Both the position numbers and the translations under genes were made by a program. A stretch of 64,000 nucleotides of DNA from Curvibacter lanceolatus ATCC 14669. GTDB taxonomy: Bacteria; Pseudomonadota; Gammaproteobacteria; Burkholderiales; Burkholderiaceae_C. Below the pieces are notes generated by a model. That model saw only the letters and a list, made by a program, of their open reading frames with translations. It made no database searches and was not told the origin of the DNA. Positions 56,530-64,000 of the stretch are shown piece after piece (the first letter of the stretch is position 1; every line of letters begins with the position of its first letter). The stretch spans positions 186,001 through 250,000 of the forward strand of contig NZ_KB906256.1 of NCBI RefSeq assembly GCF_000381265.1. Reading direction: 5' to 3'.

Positions 56530-57260
56530 CAGTGACCCCCTCCGGTACCGCCCTGGACGATGAAGCCCGGGACACGCGAACGCTTTTCGATGAAGGCCAT
56601 GATGCGGTTGATCACAAAGGCCGAGATCACGTACAGACCGGTCACGGCGATGTAGATCTCGATGCCGCGCGAGGTCTCTTCCTGCGCCTGCATGGCGAAC
56701 ATGGTCAGCTCAGACACCGACACGGCAAAAGCCACCGACGAGTTCTTGAAGATGTTCATGGTCTCGCTGGTGAGCGGCGGGATGATGATGCGAAACGCCA
56801 TCGGCAGGATCACATAGCGGTAGTACTGCGGCGTGGTGAAGCCCAGTGCCATGCCCGCATAGCGCTGGCCGCGAGGCAAGGCCTGGATGCCGGCACGCAC
56901 CTGCTCGGCGATCCGTGCCGAGGTGAAGATGCCCAGGGCCAGCACCACCAGGATGAAGCTGGGCACCTCTTTGAGGGCCGGCACAAACGCCGGGATCACG
57001 TGGTACCAGAGGAAGATCTGGACCAGCAGCGGAATATTGCGAAACAGCTCGACCCAGGCATTGCCGAGTCGGGTGAGCCAGGGGCTGTCGGGCAGGGTGC
57101 GGATGGTGCCGATCACCGAGCCCAGGACCAGGGCCACCGCCAGCGCCAGCAGCGCCACGGACACGGTCCAGCCCCAGGCCGACAGCATCCATTGCCAGTA
57201 GGTCGGGTAAGCCCCGCCGGGGTCTTGCAGGAAGACTTCCCATTGCCAGTTCATGGCCAT
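56529..57260 (-). CDS. gltJ: Glutamate/aspartate ABC transporter permease GltJ
   Basis: A 243-residue permease of the same family. The EAA loop is SARIAEQVRAGIQALPRGQRYAGMALGF near 130-157. It starts MAMNWQWEVF; the first ATG has GGAG eight bases upstream, the second (57254) is also possible. It is separated from gltI by a 143-bp gap with a large hairpin. Confidence 0.94.
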   Translation of the reverse strand: MAMNWQWEVFLQDPGGAYPTYWQWMLSAWGWTVSVALLALAVALVLGSVIGTIRTLPDSPWLTRLGNAWVELFRNIPLLVQIFLWYHVIPAFVPALKEVPSFILVVLALGIFTSARIAEQVRAGIQALPRGQRYAGMALGFTTPQYYRYVILPMAFRIIIPPLTSETMNIFKNSSVAFAVSVSELTMFAMQAQEETSRGIEIYIAVTGLYVISAFVINRIMAFIEKRSRVPGFIVQGGTGGGH

Positions 57261-57298
57261 ACAGGCTTCTCCAGATTGAAAATTGAAAACAGGGAACC

Positions 57299-57353
57299 GG
57301 CCGGGCCCACATCAGCACCGGCAGCCAACAGGCTGCCGGTCTGGGGCCCGGCC
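57299..57353 (-). promoter_or_regulatory. Large two-part hairpin between gltI and gltJ
   Basis: An outer 10-bp perfect stem (GGCCGGGCCC/GGGCCCGGCC) encloses an inner 10-bp perfect stem (ACCGGCAGCC/GGCTGCCGGT) with a 4-nt AACA loop. On the transcribed strand it is followed by U-rich sequence ten bases later. It could protect the gltI mRNA 3' end or terminate part of transcription, giving more receptor than permease. Confidence 0.6.
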
Positions 57354-57403
57354 AGGGCGGGCATCAGCTCACCCCAGGGGCAGGCGGACGCCGCAAGACG
57401 CCA

Positions 57404-58303
57404 TCACTTCTTGGCGTAGTCTTCGGCAGGCTTGTCGTTGGGGTTGGCCCAGGCAGCCTTGGTGGCTTCGCTGGCCGGGAGGCCCACGCGGGTGTTCTTC
57501 GGCGGGATGGGTTGCACAAACCACTTGTCGTACAGCTTGGCCAGTTCACCCGACTTGGCCAGTTCCTTGATGGTGTCGTCGCCGAGCTTCTTGAAGGCCG
57601 GGTCGTCCTTGCGCACCATGATGCCGATGGGTTCGACGTTGAGCACTTCGCCCACGATCTTGTAGTCGGCCGGGCTCTTGGAGGTGGCGATGTTGCCAGC
57701 CAGGATCTGGGCGTCCATCACGAAAGCGTCGGCGCGGCCCGACTCGAGCAGCAGGAAGCTGTCGGCGTGGTCCTTGCCGAAGACTTCCTTGAAGTCGACG
57801 CCGGTGGCGCGCTCATGCTTGCGCAGCAACTGCACGGATGTGGTGCCCGTGGTGGTGGCCACGTTCTTGCCATTGAGCTGGGCGATGCCGGTGATGCCCG
57901 AAGCCGCCTTGACTGCGATGCGCACTTCTTCGACGTAGGCGGTGTCCAGGAAGGACACGTCCTTCTGACGGGCCACGTTGTTGGTGGTCGAGCCGCACTC
58001 GATGTCCACGGTGCCGTTCTGCACCAGCGGGATGCGGTTTTGCGAAGTGACCGAGACGTACTTCACTTCCAGCTTCTTGCCCACGGCCTTTTCGACGTTG
58101 GTGACGATGCGCTGGCACAGCTCGACGTGGTAGCCCACGTACTTGCCGTCACCCAGTGTGTAAGACAGGGCGCCCGAGGAATCGCGCACACCCAGGGTGA
58201 TGGCGCCCGACGCCTTGACCTTGGCCAACGTGTCGTTGGCTTGGGCCAGGACGCTGCCCGTCGCCAGGGCGGCGACTGCGAAAGCGAGCAAATGTTTCTT
58301 CAT
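57404..58303 (-). CDS. gltI: Glutamate/aspartate ABC transporter periplasmic binding protein
   Basis: A 299-residue receptor (ATG at 58303, AGGAG near-ideal upstream), with signal peptide ending TGSVLAQ near 21. VKASGAITLGVRDSSGALSYTLGDGKYVGYHVELCQRI and ESGRADAFVMDAQILAG are typical of the GltI/family 3 solute-binding proteins. First gene of the operon, with a LysR-type gene upstream on the same strand. Confidence 0.95.
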   Translation of the reverse strand: MKKHLLAFAVAALATGSVLAQANDTLAKVKASGAITLGVRDSSGALSYTLGDGKYVGYHVELCQRIVTNVEKAVGKKLEVKYVSVTSQNRIPLVQNGTVDIECGSTTNNVARQKDVSFLDTAYVEEVRIAVKAASGITGIAQLNGKNVATTTGTTSVQLLRKHERATGVDFKEVFGKDHADSFLLLESGRADAFVMDAQILAGNIATSKSPADYKIVGEVLNVEPIGIMVRKDDPAFKKLGDDTIKELAKSGELAKLYDKWFVQPIPPKNTRVGLPASEATKAAWANPNDKPAEDYAKK

Positions 58304-58390
58304 GGAATCTCCTAGGAATGGGAACGATGAGATTAAGGGAAGGGTAAATTTTAGGGAACCAGCACCCAGGGAATACCCGGCGTCCCAGCA

Positions 58391-58403
58391 TGCAAAAAAT
58401 GCA
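58391..58403 (-). promoter_or_regulatory. LysR-type box upstream of gltI
   Basis: TGCAAAAAATGCA, an inverted repeat of the T-N11-A form recognised by LysR regulators. It is centred about 56 bases upstream of the start site predicted from the TAAAAT -10 at 58348-58353. Confidence 0.5.
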
Positions 58404-58782
58404 CTGAAGGAATCATTTCCTGGCCAATCCGGGTGCGCTACCCACCCCGACACGCGAGCCCGCCACCTGAACGGCAGGGCTTGGCATGTGGACGATCCAG
58501 ACAAGCAGCCTTTGTGCCAGGGTAAGCCTCAAATGCAATGGATCAGACAGAATCAGGGAAAACGTGAGCCACCTTGAGCATCGCAGCGCACGCCGCAACG
58601 GCATCCGGATGAGTGGCATGCATGGAAGAAGAAATGGCTTGTCTCGGCACCGTGACGCATGGTGATGGTCCTGTTGTTCTTGGAACCCGTCACGCCTGTG
58701 TCTTGGACAGGCGGCAGGTTGGTGGGCCCAGACTGTAGAGAAGCGCCCGACCCAAGGCCAATGCCGGATTAAACGGGCCTCA

Positions 58783-58795
58783 TGCAAAAAAAGCA
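58783..58795 (-). promoter_or_regulatory. Second LysR-type box just after the LysR gene
   Basis: TGCAAAAAAAGCA, also T-N11-A and nearly identical to the site at 58391; the palindrome extends to ATGC/GCAT (58781-58797). It lies 20 bases downstream of the LysR stop and far from gltI. Confidence 0.42.
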
Positions 58796-58815
58796 TGAAT
58801 CCACCCCACTCGCGC

Positions 58816-59772
58816 TCAGACCGATTCGTCCGGACGCACCGTATTGGCCACCAGGTAGCGCCACAGGGCTTCGGCCCGGTCCTTGGGCGCCTCACGCCCG
58901 GCGGCCTGGGCAGAGGGCCGCTCACGGTAGGCGCGCAGCTCCATGGTGATCTGCAGGGGCGGGGCATCGGGCGGCAAAGCGCTGACCAGGCGCCGGGCCC
59001 GCAGGTCCTTGCGCACCGCGCTGAAGGGCAGAAACGCCACGCCATGGCCTTCCAGCGCCATGGCCTTGAGGCCTTCGGCCATGTCCGTCTCATACACGCG
59101 GTCGAGGTGAATGGCGGTGCCCGACTGTTTCAGCATCAACTCGACCATGCGCCCCAGGTAGGCATCGGGGGCATAGCCCAGGTAGGGCAGCAACTGGCCC
59201 GGGCGACCCGGCAGCAGGTACATGGGCCGGCCCTCGGCGTCGGGCTTCACATAGGGGGCCAGCACCTCCTGGCCCAGGCTCACCATGTCGTAGCGGTCGG
59301 GGTCGATCTGGAAGGGCTGCGAGGGGTGGTAGTAGGCGATCAGCAGATCGCAACTGCCCTCCACCAGGCGCAGCACCGCGTCGTGCACGTTGAGCGCGAT
59401 CAGGCGGCTCTTGAGTGGCCCGAATTTCTCGCGCAGGGTGGTCACCCAGGTCGGGAAGAAGGTGAAGGCCAGGGTGTGCGGCACCGCAAACTCAACCACG
59501 TCCTTGCCCACGCTGGTGTGGCCGCGCAGCATGGCCCGGGTGGTCTGCAGCGACTGCAGCATCTCCAGCGACTGGGCGTACAGCGTCTCGCCAGCGGGCG
59601 TGAGGCGCGTCGGGTAGGAGCTGCGATCCACCAGATCGGCCCCGGCCCAGGCCTCCAGGGCCTGGATGCGGCGCGAGAACGCCGGCTGGGTCACGTGCCG
59701 CAATTGGGCCGACCGGCTGAAACTGCGGGTCTCGGCCAGGCTGACGAAGTCTTCAAGCCATTTGGTTTCCAT
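58816..59772 (-). CDS. LysR-family transcriptional regulator, HypT-like
   Basis: A 318-residue regulator. The N-terminal winged helix (KWLEDFVSLAETRSFSRSAQLRHVTQPAFSRRIQALE) is closest to HypT/YjiE-type proteins, which respond to hypochlorite in E. coli. The rest is a standard LysR effector domain. Start at 59772. It lies between the dehydrogenase (upstream, 35 bp) and gltI (512 bp downstream), all minus strand; the two T-N11-A boxes are its candidate targets. Confidence 0.9.
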   Translation of the reverse strand: METKWLEDFVSLAETRSFSRSAQLRHVTQPAFSRRIQALEAWAGADLVDRSSYPTRLTPAGETLYAQSLEMLQSLQTTRAMLRGHTSVGKDVVEFAVPHTLAFTFFPTWVTTLREKFGPLKSRLIALNVHDAVLRLVEGSCDLLIAYYHPSQPFQIDPDRYDMVSLGQEVLAPYVKPDAEGRPMYLLPGRPGQLLPYLGYAPDAYLGRMVELMLKQSGTAIHLDRVYETDMAEGLKAMALEGHGVAFLPFSAVRKDLRARRLVSALPPDAPPLQITMELRAYRERPSAQAAGREAPKDRAEALWRYLVANTVRPDESV

Positions 59773-59807
59773 GGGGGGCGATTATGAGCCGCCCCAGGGC
59801 ACGCTGG

Positions 59808-60749
59808 TCACACCGGTGCCACCACACCCTGCCCCGAGTAATGCCCCTTGACATTGGCCAAAAACTGGTTGACTGAGCGCTGCACGGCCTCAGGCGACCA
59901 ACCGGCCACATGGGGCGTGAGCACCACATTGGGGAGCCCGATCAGATCGGCCGGGGGTTGCGGCTCGCTTTCGTACACGTCCAGGCCGGCCGCGCCCAGG
60001 CGCCCCTCACGCAAGGCCAGCGCCAGCGCCGCGGTATCGACCACGCTGCCGCGCGCGATGTTGACCAGCACGCCGCGGGGGCCCAGCGCCTCCAGCACCG
60101 GCGCATTCACCAGGTGCCGCGTGGCCGCACCGCCGGGGGTGGCCACCACCAGAAAATCGGCCCACTCGGCCAGGGCCTGCAACTGGTCGAAGTAGCGGTA
60201 ACCCACGCCTTCGCGGGGGCTGCGGTTGTGGTAGCCCACCTCGATGTCAAAGCCCTCGGCCCGGCGCGCGATCTTGCGCCCGATGGTGCCCAGGCCCAAC
60301 AGGCCCAGACGACGCCCCGACACATTGGGCGGCAGGGGAATGGCCTCGCGCCAGACGCCCTGACGGGTCAGGGCATCCAGGCGCGGGATGCCGCGCACAG
60401 CGGCCAGCAGCAGGCCCAGGGCGTGGTCGGCCACGCAGTCGTCATTGGTGCCGGCGCCATTGGCCACCACCACCCCGCGCTGGCGGGCATGGGCCACATC
60501 GACCATCTCGTAACCTGCGCCCAGGGCGCAGATCAGTTGCAGCTGGGGCATGCGGTCCATCTCGGCCGCGGTCAGCCCCACCGCGCCCACGGTCAGCACC
60601 ACCTGCACCTGGGCCCCGTGCTCGGCCACGGCCGCGGCCCGCTCGGCCGGGCTGGGGGCGTAGATCACCTGCAGCAGCTCGCCCATCTGGGCTCGGTGTT
60701 CTTCAGACAAAAAGTGGAGGGCCAACAACAAGGGCTTGGTCGGATTCAT
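59808..60749 (-). CDS. D-2-hydroxyacid dehydrogenase (glyoxylate/hydroxypyruvate reductase-like)
   Basis: A 313-residue NAD(P)-dependent oxidoreductase of the D-2-hydroxyacid dehydrogenase family. The nucleotide-binding GLLGLGTIGRKIARR is near 150 and the catalytic Arg in NIARGSVVD near 235. Glu (DVYESEPQP, near 262) and His (VVLTPHVAGWS, near 283) complete the triad. The exact substrate is unknown. It ends 35 bp before the LysR gene, so the two may be cotranscribed. Confidence 0.9.
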   Translation of the reverse strand: MNPTKPLLLALHFLSEEHRAQMGELLQVIYAPSPAERAAAVAEHGAQVQVVLTVGAVGLTAAEMDRMPQLQLICALGAGYEMVDVAHARQRGVVVANGAGTNDDCVADHALGLLLAAVRGIPRLDALTRQGVWREAIPLPPNVSGRRLGLLGLGTIGRKIARRAEGFDIEVGYHNRSPREGVGYRYFDQLQALAEWADFLVVATPGGAATRHLVNAPVLEALGPRGVLVNIARGSVVDTAALALALREGRLGAAGLDVYESEPQPPADLIGLPNVVLTPHVAGWSPEAVQRSVNQFLANVKGHYSGQGVVAPV

Positions 60750-60803
60750 GGCAAGAACTCAAAAAACAAAGGAATGAAAACGCACATCGGCGCCGGCTCA
60801 GGA

Positions 60804-62634
60804 TCACTCACCGCTTTGCTGCAGCGCCCACATGCGGGCGTAGCGGCCCTGCTGGGCCAGCAAGTCGGCATGGGCACCGCGCTCGATGATGCGGCCGCCC
60901 TCCATCACCAGGATCTCATGCGCATCGACCACGGTGGAGAGGCGGTGCGCAATCACCAGCGAGGTCTTGTTGCGCGCCACCGAGGCCAGCTCGGCCTGGA
61001 TGGCGCGCTCGTTGGCCGAATCCAGGGCCGAGGTGGCCTCGTCAAAAATCAGGATGGGCGGGTTCTTCAGCAGGGTGCGCGCAATGGCCACGCGCTGCTT
61101 CTCACCGCCCGACAGCTTCAGGCCGCGTTCGCCCACCAGGGTCTGGTAGCCAGCCGGCGAGGCGGCAATGAAGTCGTGGATGCGGGCCGCGCGGGCGGCC
61201 GATTCCACCTCGGCCTGGCTGCTGCCGGGGCGGCCATAGGCGATGTTGTAGGCCACGGTGTCGTTGAACAGCACCGTGTCCTGCGGCACGATGCCGATGG
61301 CCTGGCGCACGCTGGCCTGGGTGACGGCCCGGATGTCGTGCCCACCGATCGTGATGCGGCCCTGCTGCACGTCATAAAAGCGGTACAGCAGCCGTGCCAG
61401 CGTCGACTTGCCCGAGCCCGAGGGCCCCACCACGGCCACCGTCTTGCCCGCCGGCACGACAAAGCTCACCCCCTGCAGAATGGGGCGCCCGCCCTGGGGG
61501 TCGTAGGCAAAGTGCACATCCTCGAAGCGCAGCTCAGGCGCCTCGCCGGGCTGCAGCGGCTGTGCGCCCGGGGCATCGGCCACCTCGCGCTCGCGCTCCA
61601 TTAGGGTGAACATCTTGTCGAGATCGGTCAGGCTCTGCTTGATCTCTCGGTAGATCACCCCCAGAAAATTCAAGGGCACATACAGCTGGATCATGAAGGC
61701 GTTGACCATCACCAGGTCACCGAGCGTCATGCGGCCATCCACCACGCCCTGGGTGGCGCGCCACAGCATGGCCACCAGGCCCACCGCGATGATCAGCTGC
61801 TGCCCGGTGTTGAGCATCGACAAGGTGGTCTGGGCCTTCAGCCGGGCCAGGCGCAGGCGCTCCAGGCTTTCGTCGTAGCGGCGCGCCTCGAAGGTCTCGT
61901 TGTTGAAGTACTTGACGGTCTCGTAGTTCAGCAAGGAATCCACCGCCCGCGTGTGGGCAGCCGAATCGAACTCGTTGGCCTGGCGCCGCCACTGGGTGCG
62001 CCATTCGGTGACCTTGACCGTGAACACAATGTAGAAGGCCAGGGCGGCCAGGGTGATCCAGGCAAACCAGACGTCGAACTTGACGGCCAGGATGGACAGC
62101 ACCAGGGTCACCTCGATCAGCGTGGGCACGATGCTGTAGAGCGAGTACGAGATCAGCGACTCGATGCCACGCACGCCGCGCTCGATATCACGCGTCATGC
62201 CCCCCGGTCTGGCGCTCCAGGTGAAAGCGCAGGCTCAGCGCGTGCAGGTGCTCAAAAGTCTGCAGCGCGATGCTGCGCGCCGCCCCCTGGGTGGCCTTGG
62301 CAAACACCAACTCACGCAACTCGGTGAACAGCGAGGTCGACAGCCGCAAGCCCCCATAGGCCAGCAGCAAGGCGGCCGGCACCACCAGCACGGCCTGCGG
62401 ATCGCCGGGCTTGAAGGACATCGCGTCCACCAGCGACTTGAGCAGCACCGGCACGCCCACATTGGCCAGCTTGGCCCCCACCATGAAGCCCAGTGCGGCC
62501 AGCACACGCCACTTGTACTGCCACAGGTAGGGGAAGAGCCGTGCCAGGGTTTGCCAGTCGCGGGAGGGTGAGCGGTCGGCTTGTGAGATGGGCGCGGGGG
62601 GTGAGGATTCGCCAGAGCGGCGCATAGGGGACAA
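60804..62634 (-). pseudogene. Atm1-type ABC transporter, membrane and ATPase domains, split by a frameshift
   Basis: Together the two frames give a ~600-residue Atm1/HMT-type half-transporter. The N-terminal part (62188-62634 frame) covers the first membrane helices to HLERQTGG. The second frame carries the remaining helices and an intact ATPase ([36 protein letters not shown]). The join is in a run of six Gs (+ strand Cs 62200-62205). Deleting one would give QTGGMTRDIERG, the exact family motif. It may be a sequencing error or a real disruption; if real the transporter is inactive. Confidence 0.85.
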
Positions 62635-62666
62635 TTCCAGACTTGTGAAACCACGAGATTGTGCCC

Positions 62667-63086
62667 ATGTCCGACCGACCCAGTGCCCAGCGGGCCTTTG
62701 AAGAACCCCTGCCGCAAGACAAGGAGCTGGTGCTCAAGGTGATTCCAATGCCGGCCGACTGCAACGCCAACGGCGATATCTTTGGCGGCTGGGTCATGGC
62801 CCAGGTCGACCTAGCCGGCTCGGTGCTGCCGGCGCGTTACGCCCAGGGCCGCATGGCCACGGTGGCGGTGAACGAGTTCATTTTCAAGCAGCCCGTGCGG
62901 GTGGGCGACATCCTGTCGTTTTACGCCTCGATGGAGCGCATCGGCCGCACCTCGATGACGGTGCGGGTCGAGGTGTTTGCCGAGCGATTCCGGGCCCAGG
63001 GCCAGTACATCAAGGTGACCCAGGCCACGCTGACCTATGTGGCCATCGACGATCAGGGCCGCCCGCGCGAGATCCCGCGCGGCTGA
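62667..63086 (+). CDS. YciA-type acyl-CoA thioesterase
   Basis: A 139-residue hotdog-fold thioesterase. Motifs: VIPMPADCNANGDIFGGWVMAQVDLAG (near 25-51, with the catalytic Asp/Gly region), AVNEFIFKQPVRVGDI and RIGRTSMTVRVEVFAER. Start at the ATG 62667; an in-frame GTG lies two codons upstream. It is divergent from the Atm1-type gene. Confidence 0.92.
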   Translation: MSDRPSAQRAFEEPLPQDKELVLKVIPMPADCNANGDIFGGWVMAQVDLAGSVLPARYAQGRMATVAVNEFIFKQPVRVGDILSFYASMERIGRTSMTVRVEVFAERFRAQGQYIKVTQATLTYVAIDDQGRPREIPRG

Positions 63087-63255
63087 GGCCCGCCCCTTCT
63101 GCCCGCCCTTCTACCCCAGGCGCGCGCCCGGCGATAGCGCCTTTTCCCCGATAGCCAGACCGCCCCTGCCGGCCTCACCATGCGCCAGCGGGTGGCGGTG
63201 CTCAGCCGCTCAGGGTTAGCCCCGAGTGTGTGGCCTTGGCCCCCGCCGCTACATT

Positions 63256-63285
63256 ATTTATGCCAAGCAATCGCTTGGCATAAAT
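63256..63285 (+). promoter_or_regulatory. 30-bp perfect inverted repeat before livH (operator)
   Basis: ATTTATGCCAAGC-AATC-GCTTGGCATAAAT: two 13-bp arms around a 4-nt spacer, ending 15 bases before the livH start. The CCAAGC-N4-GCTTGG core looks like a TetR-family operator; the regulator is not in the window. Confidence 0.6.
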
Positions 63286-63300
63286 CATTGGGGAGCCGAT

Positions 63301-64000
63301 GTGCAATTCGTGCAACTGCTGATCAGCGGGGTCTCTCAGGGCTGCATCTACGGCCTGATCGCGCTGGGTTTCGTGCTCATCTACAAGGCCACCGAAACGG
63401 TGAGCTTTGCCCAGGGCGAGCTGATGATGCTGGGCGCCTTCTGCGGCCTGGGTCTGATGACGGTGCTGGGCTTTCCGTTCTGGCTGGCGGTGCCGGCCAC
63501 CCTGGTGGCCATGGGGCTGTTCGGCATCGTGCTGGAGCGTGCCGTGGTGCGCCCCATCCTGGGGCAGCCCGCCTTCTCGGTGGTGATGCTCACCATCGGC
63601 ATCGGCTACGTGCTGCGCGGCGTGGTCACGATGATCCCGAACATCGGCACCGACACCCACACCCTGCCCGTGCCCTACAAGGACCTGAGTCTGAACCTGG
63701 CCGGCCTGGTGCTGAACGCCGAACAGGCCGTGGTGATCGCCGCCACCGCCGTGCTGTGCGGCGGGCTGTTTGCGATGTTCCGCTACAGCAAGCTGGGCAT
63801 CGCCATGCAGGCGGCCTCGCAGAACCAGTTGGCGGCCTACTACATGGGCATCCCGGTCAAGCGCCTCAACGGCCTGGTGTGGGGGCTGGCCGCAGCCGTG
63901 GCCTCGGTGGCCGGGTTGCTGCTGGCGCCCATCACCTTTGTGCACGCCAACATGGGCTTCATCGGCCTGAAGGCCTTCCCGGCCGCCGTGGTCGGGGGCT
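63301..64000 (+). CDS. livH: Branched-chain amino-acid ABC transporter permease LivH (3' end outside window)
   Basis: An open frame from a GTG at 63301 to the right edge (233 codons present). It encodes FVQLLISGVSQGCIYGLIALGFVLIYKATETVSFAQGELMMLGAF, the classic LivH start, and several transmembrane segments; AMQAASQNQLAAYYMGIPVKRL is the conserved EAA-like loop. GGGGAG lies five bases before the GTG. The rest of the liv genes would be expected to the right. Confidence 0.93.
   Translation, partial: MQFVQLLISGVSQGCIYGLIALGFVLIYKATETVSFAQGELMMLGAFCGLGLMTVLGFPFWLAVPATLVAMGLFGIVLERAVVRPILGQPAFSVVMLTIGIGYVLRGVVTMIPNIGTDTHTLPVPYKDLSLNLAGLVLNAEQAVVIAATAVLCGGLFAMFRYSKLGIAMQAASQNQLAAYYMGIPVKRLNGLVWGLAAAVASVAGLLLAPITFVHANMGFIGLKAFPAAVVGG

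Larger units (their letters stand above)
58304..58815. other. Intergenic region upstream of gltI
   Basis: 512 bases with no supported gene. Contains two T-N11-A palindromes (below) and, on the minus strand, a TAAAAT -10 (58348-58353) with no good -35, as expected for an activator-dependent promoter. Confidence 0.6.

Noticed and set aside
58413-59093. 226-codon open frame (-) extending downstream of the LysR gene
   Set aside because: Half is the LysR gene in another frame and the remainder crosses the T-N11-A site with no motif.

Overview
The window reads as a GC-rich betaproteobacterial chromosome of the order Burkholderiales, most like the Comamonadaceae or a close relative. Reasons visible in the sequence are the betaproteobacterial division and cell wall (dcw) cluster, a Bug-type periplasmic receptor, a DksA lacking three of the four zinc cysteines, an RNase P RNA gene next to cysK, and strong G/C third-position bias. 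No prophage, insertion sequence, CRISPR array, tRNA or rRNA was found. Most of it is core chromosome.

Layout. 1-1545 (+): the tail of a chemoreceptor and a lipoprotein GDSL hydrolase. 1618-19298 (-): the complete dcw cluster in transcription order mraZ-rsmH-ftsL-ftsI-murE-murF-mraY-murD-ftsW-murG-murC-ddl-ftsQ-ftsA-ftsZ. Most stop and start codons overlap, and a promoter with four MraZ boxes sits in front. 19488-27644 (-): hslU/hslV, an uncharacterised STAS-like protein, dksA, a His-rich COG0523 metallochaperone GTPase, rlmI and signal peptidase I. 27784-30973 (+): an HlyD/ABC/ABC-2 exporter whose HlyD gene is frameshifted, behind an FNR-like box. 30987-34689 (-): xerC, a DUF484 gene, dapF and a Bug receptor. 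34894-38573 (+): a NUDIX/metallo-beta-lactamase fusion, an AAA/DUF4143 ATPase preceded by a perfect 28-bp palindrome, and a RluB-like protein that has lost its catalytic residues. 38601-40835 (-): an exported catalase and rnpB. 40963-43752 (+): cysK and a large FAD-dependent dehydrogenase. 43757-51567 is mixed: a second chemoreceptor, an M20 amidohydrolase, a GlxA-like AraC regulator, htpX, a DUF3025 protein, pyrC and an Rnk-like protein. 52034-55000 (+): a complete TRAP transporter. 55100-62634 (-): gltIJKL amino-acid ABC transporter, a HypT-like LysR regulator, a 2-hydroxyacid dehydrogenase and an Atm1-type ABC transporter split by a frameshift. 62667-64000 (+): a YciA-type thioesterase and the start of livH behind a 30-bp inverted repeat.

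How the genes work together. The dcw genes make the peptidoglycan precursor from UDP-MurNAc to lipid II (murC, D, E, F, ddl, mraY, murG) and build the divisome (ftsL, I, W, Q, A, Z). MurE carries the DNPR signature for meso-diaminopimelate, and dapF, which makes that substrate, lies elsewhere in the window. Uptake is heavily represented (Bug, TRAP, Glt and Liv systems). Protein quality control is represented by HslUV and HtpX.

Best leads: a 22-codon open frame coupling rsmH to ftsL; operator-like palindromes before the AAA/DUF4143 gene, gltI and livH; a large gltI-gltJ intercistronic hairpin; a RluB-like pseudoenzyme; a STAS-like protein of unknown role; and two +1 frameshifts, both in G/C homopolymers, which may be sequencing errors. 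I did not find a clearly new multi-gene system. All functional calls come from reading motifs; no database search was possible.
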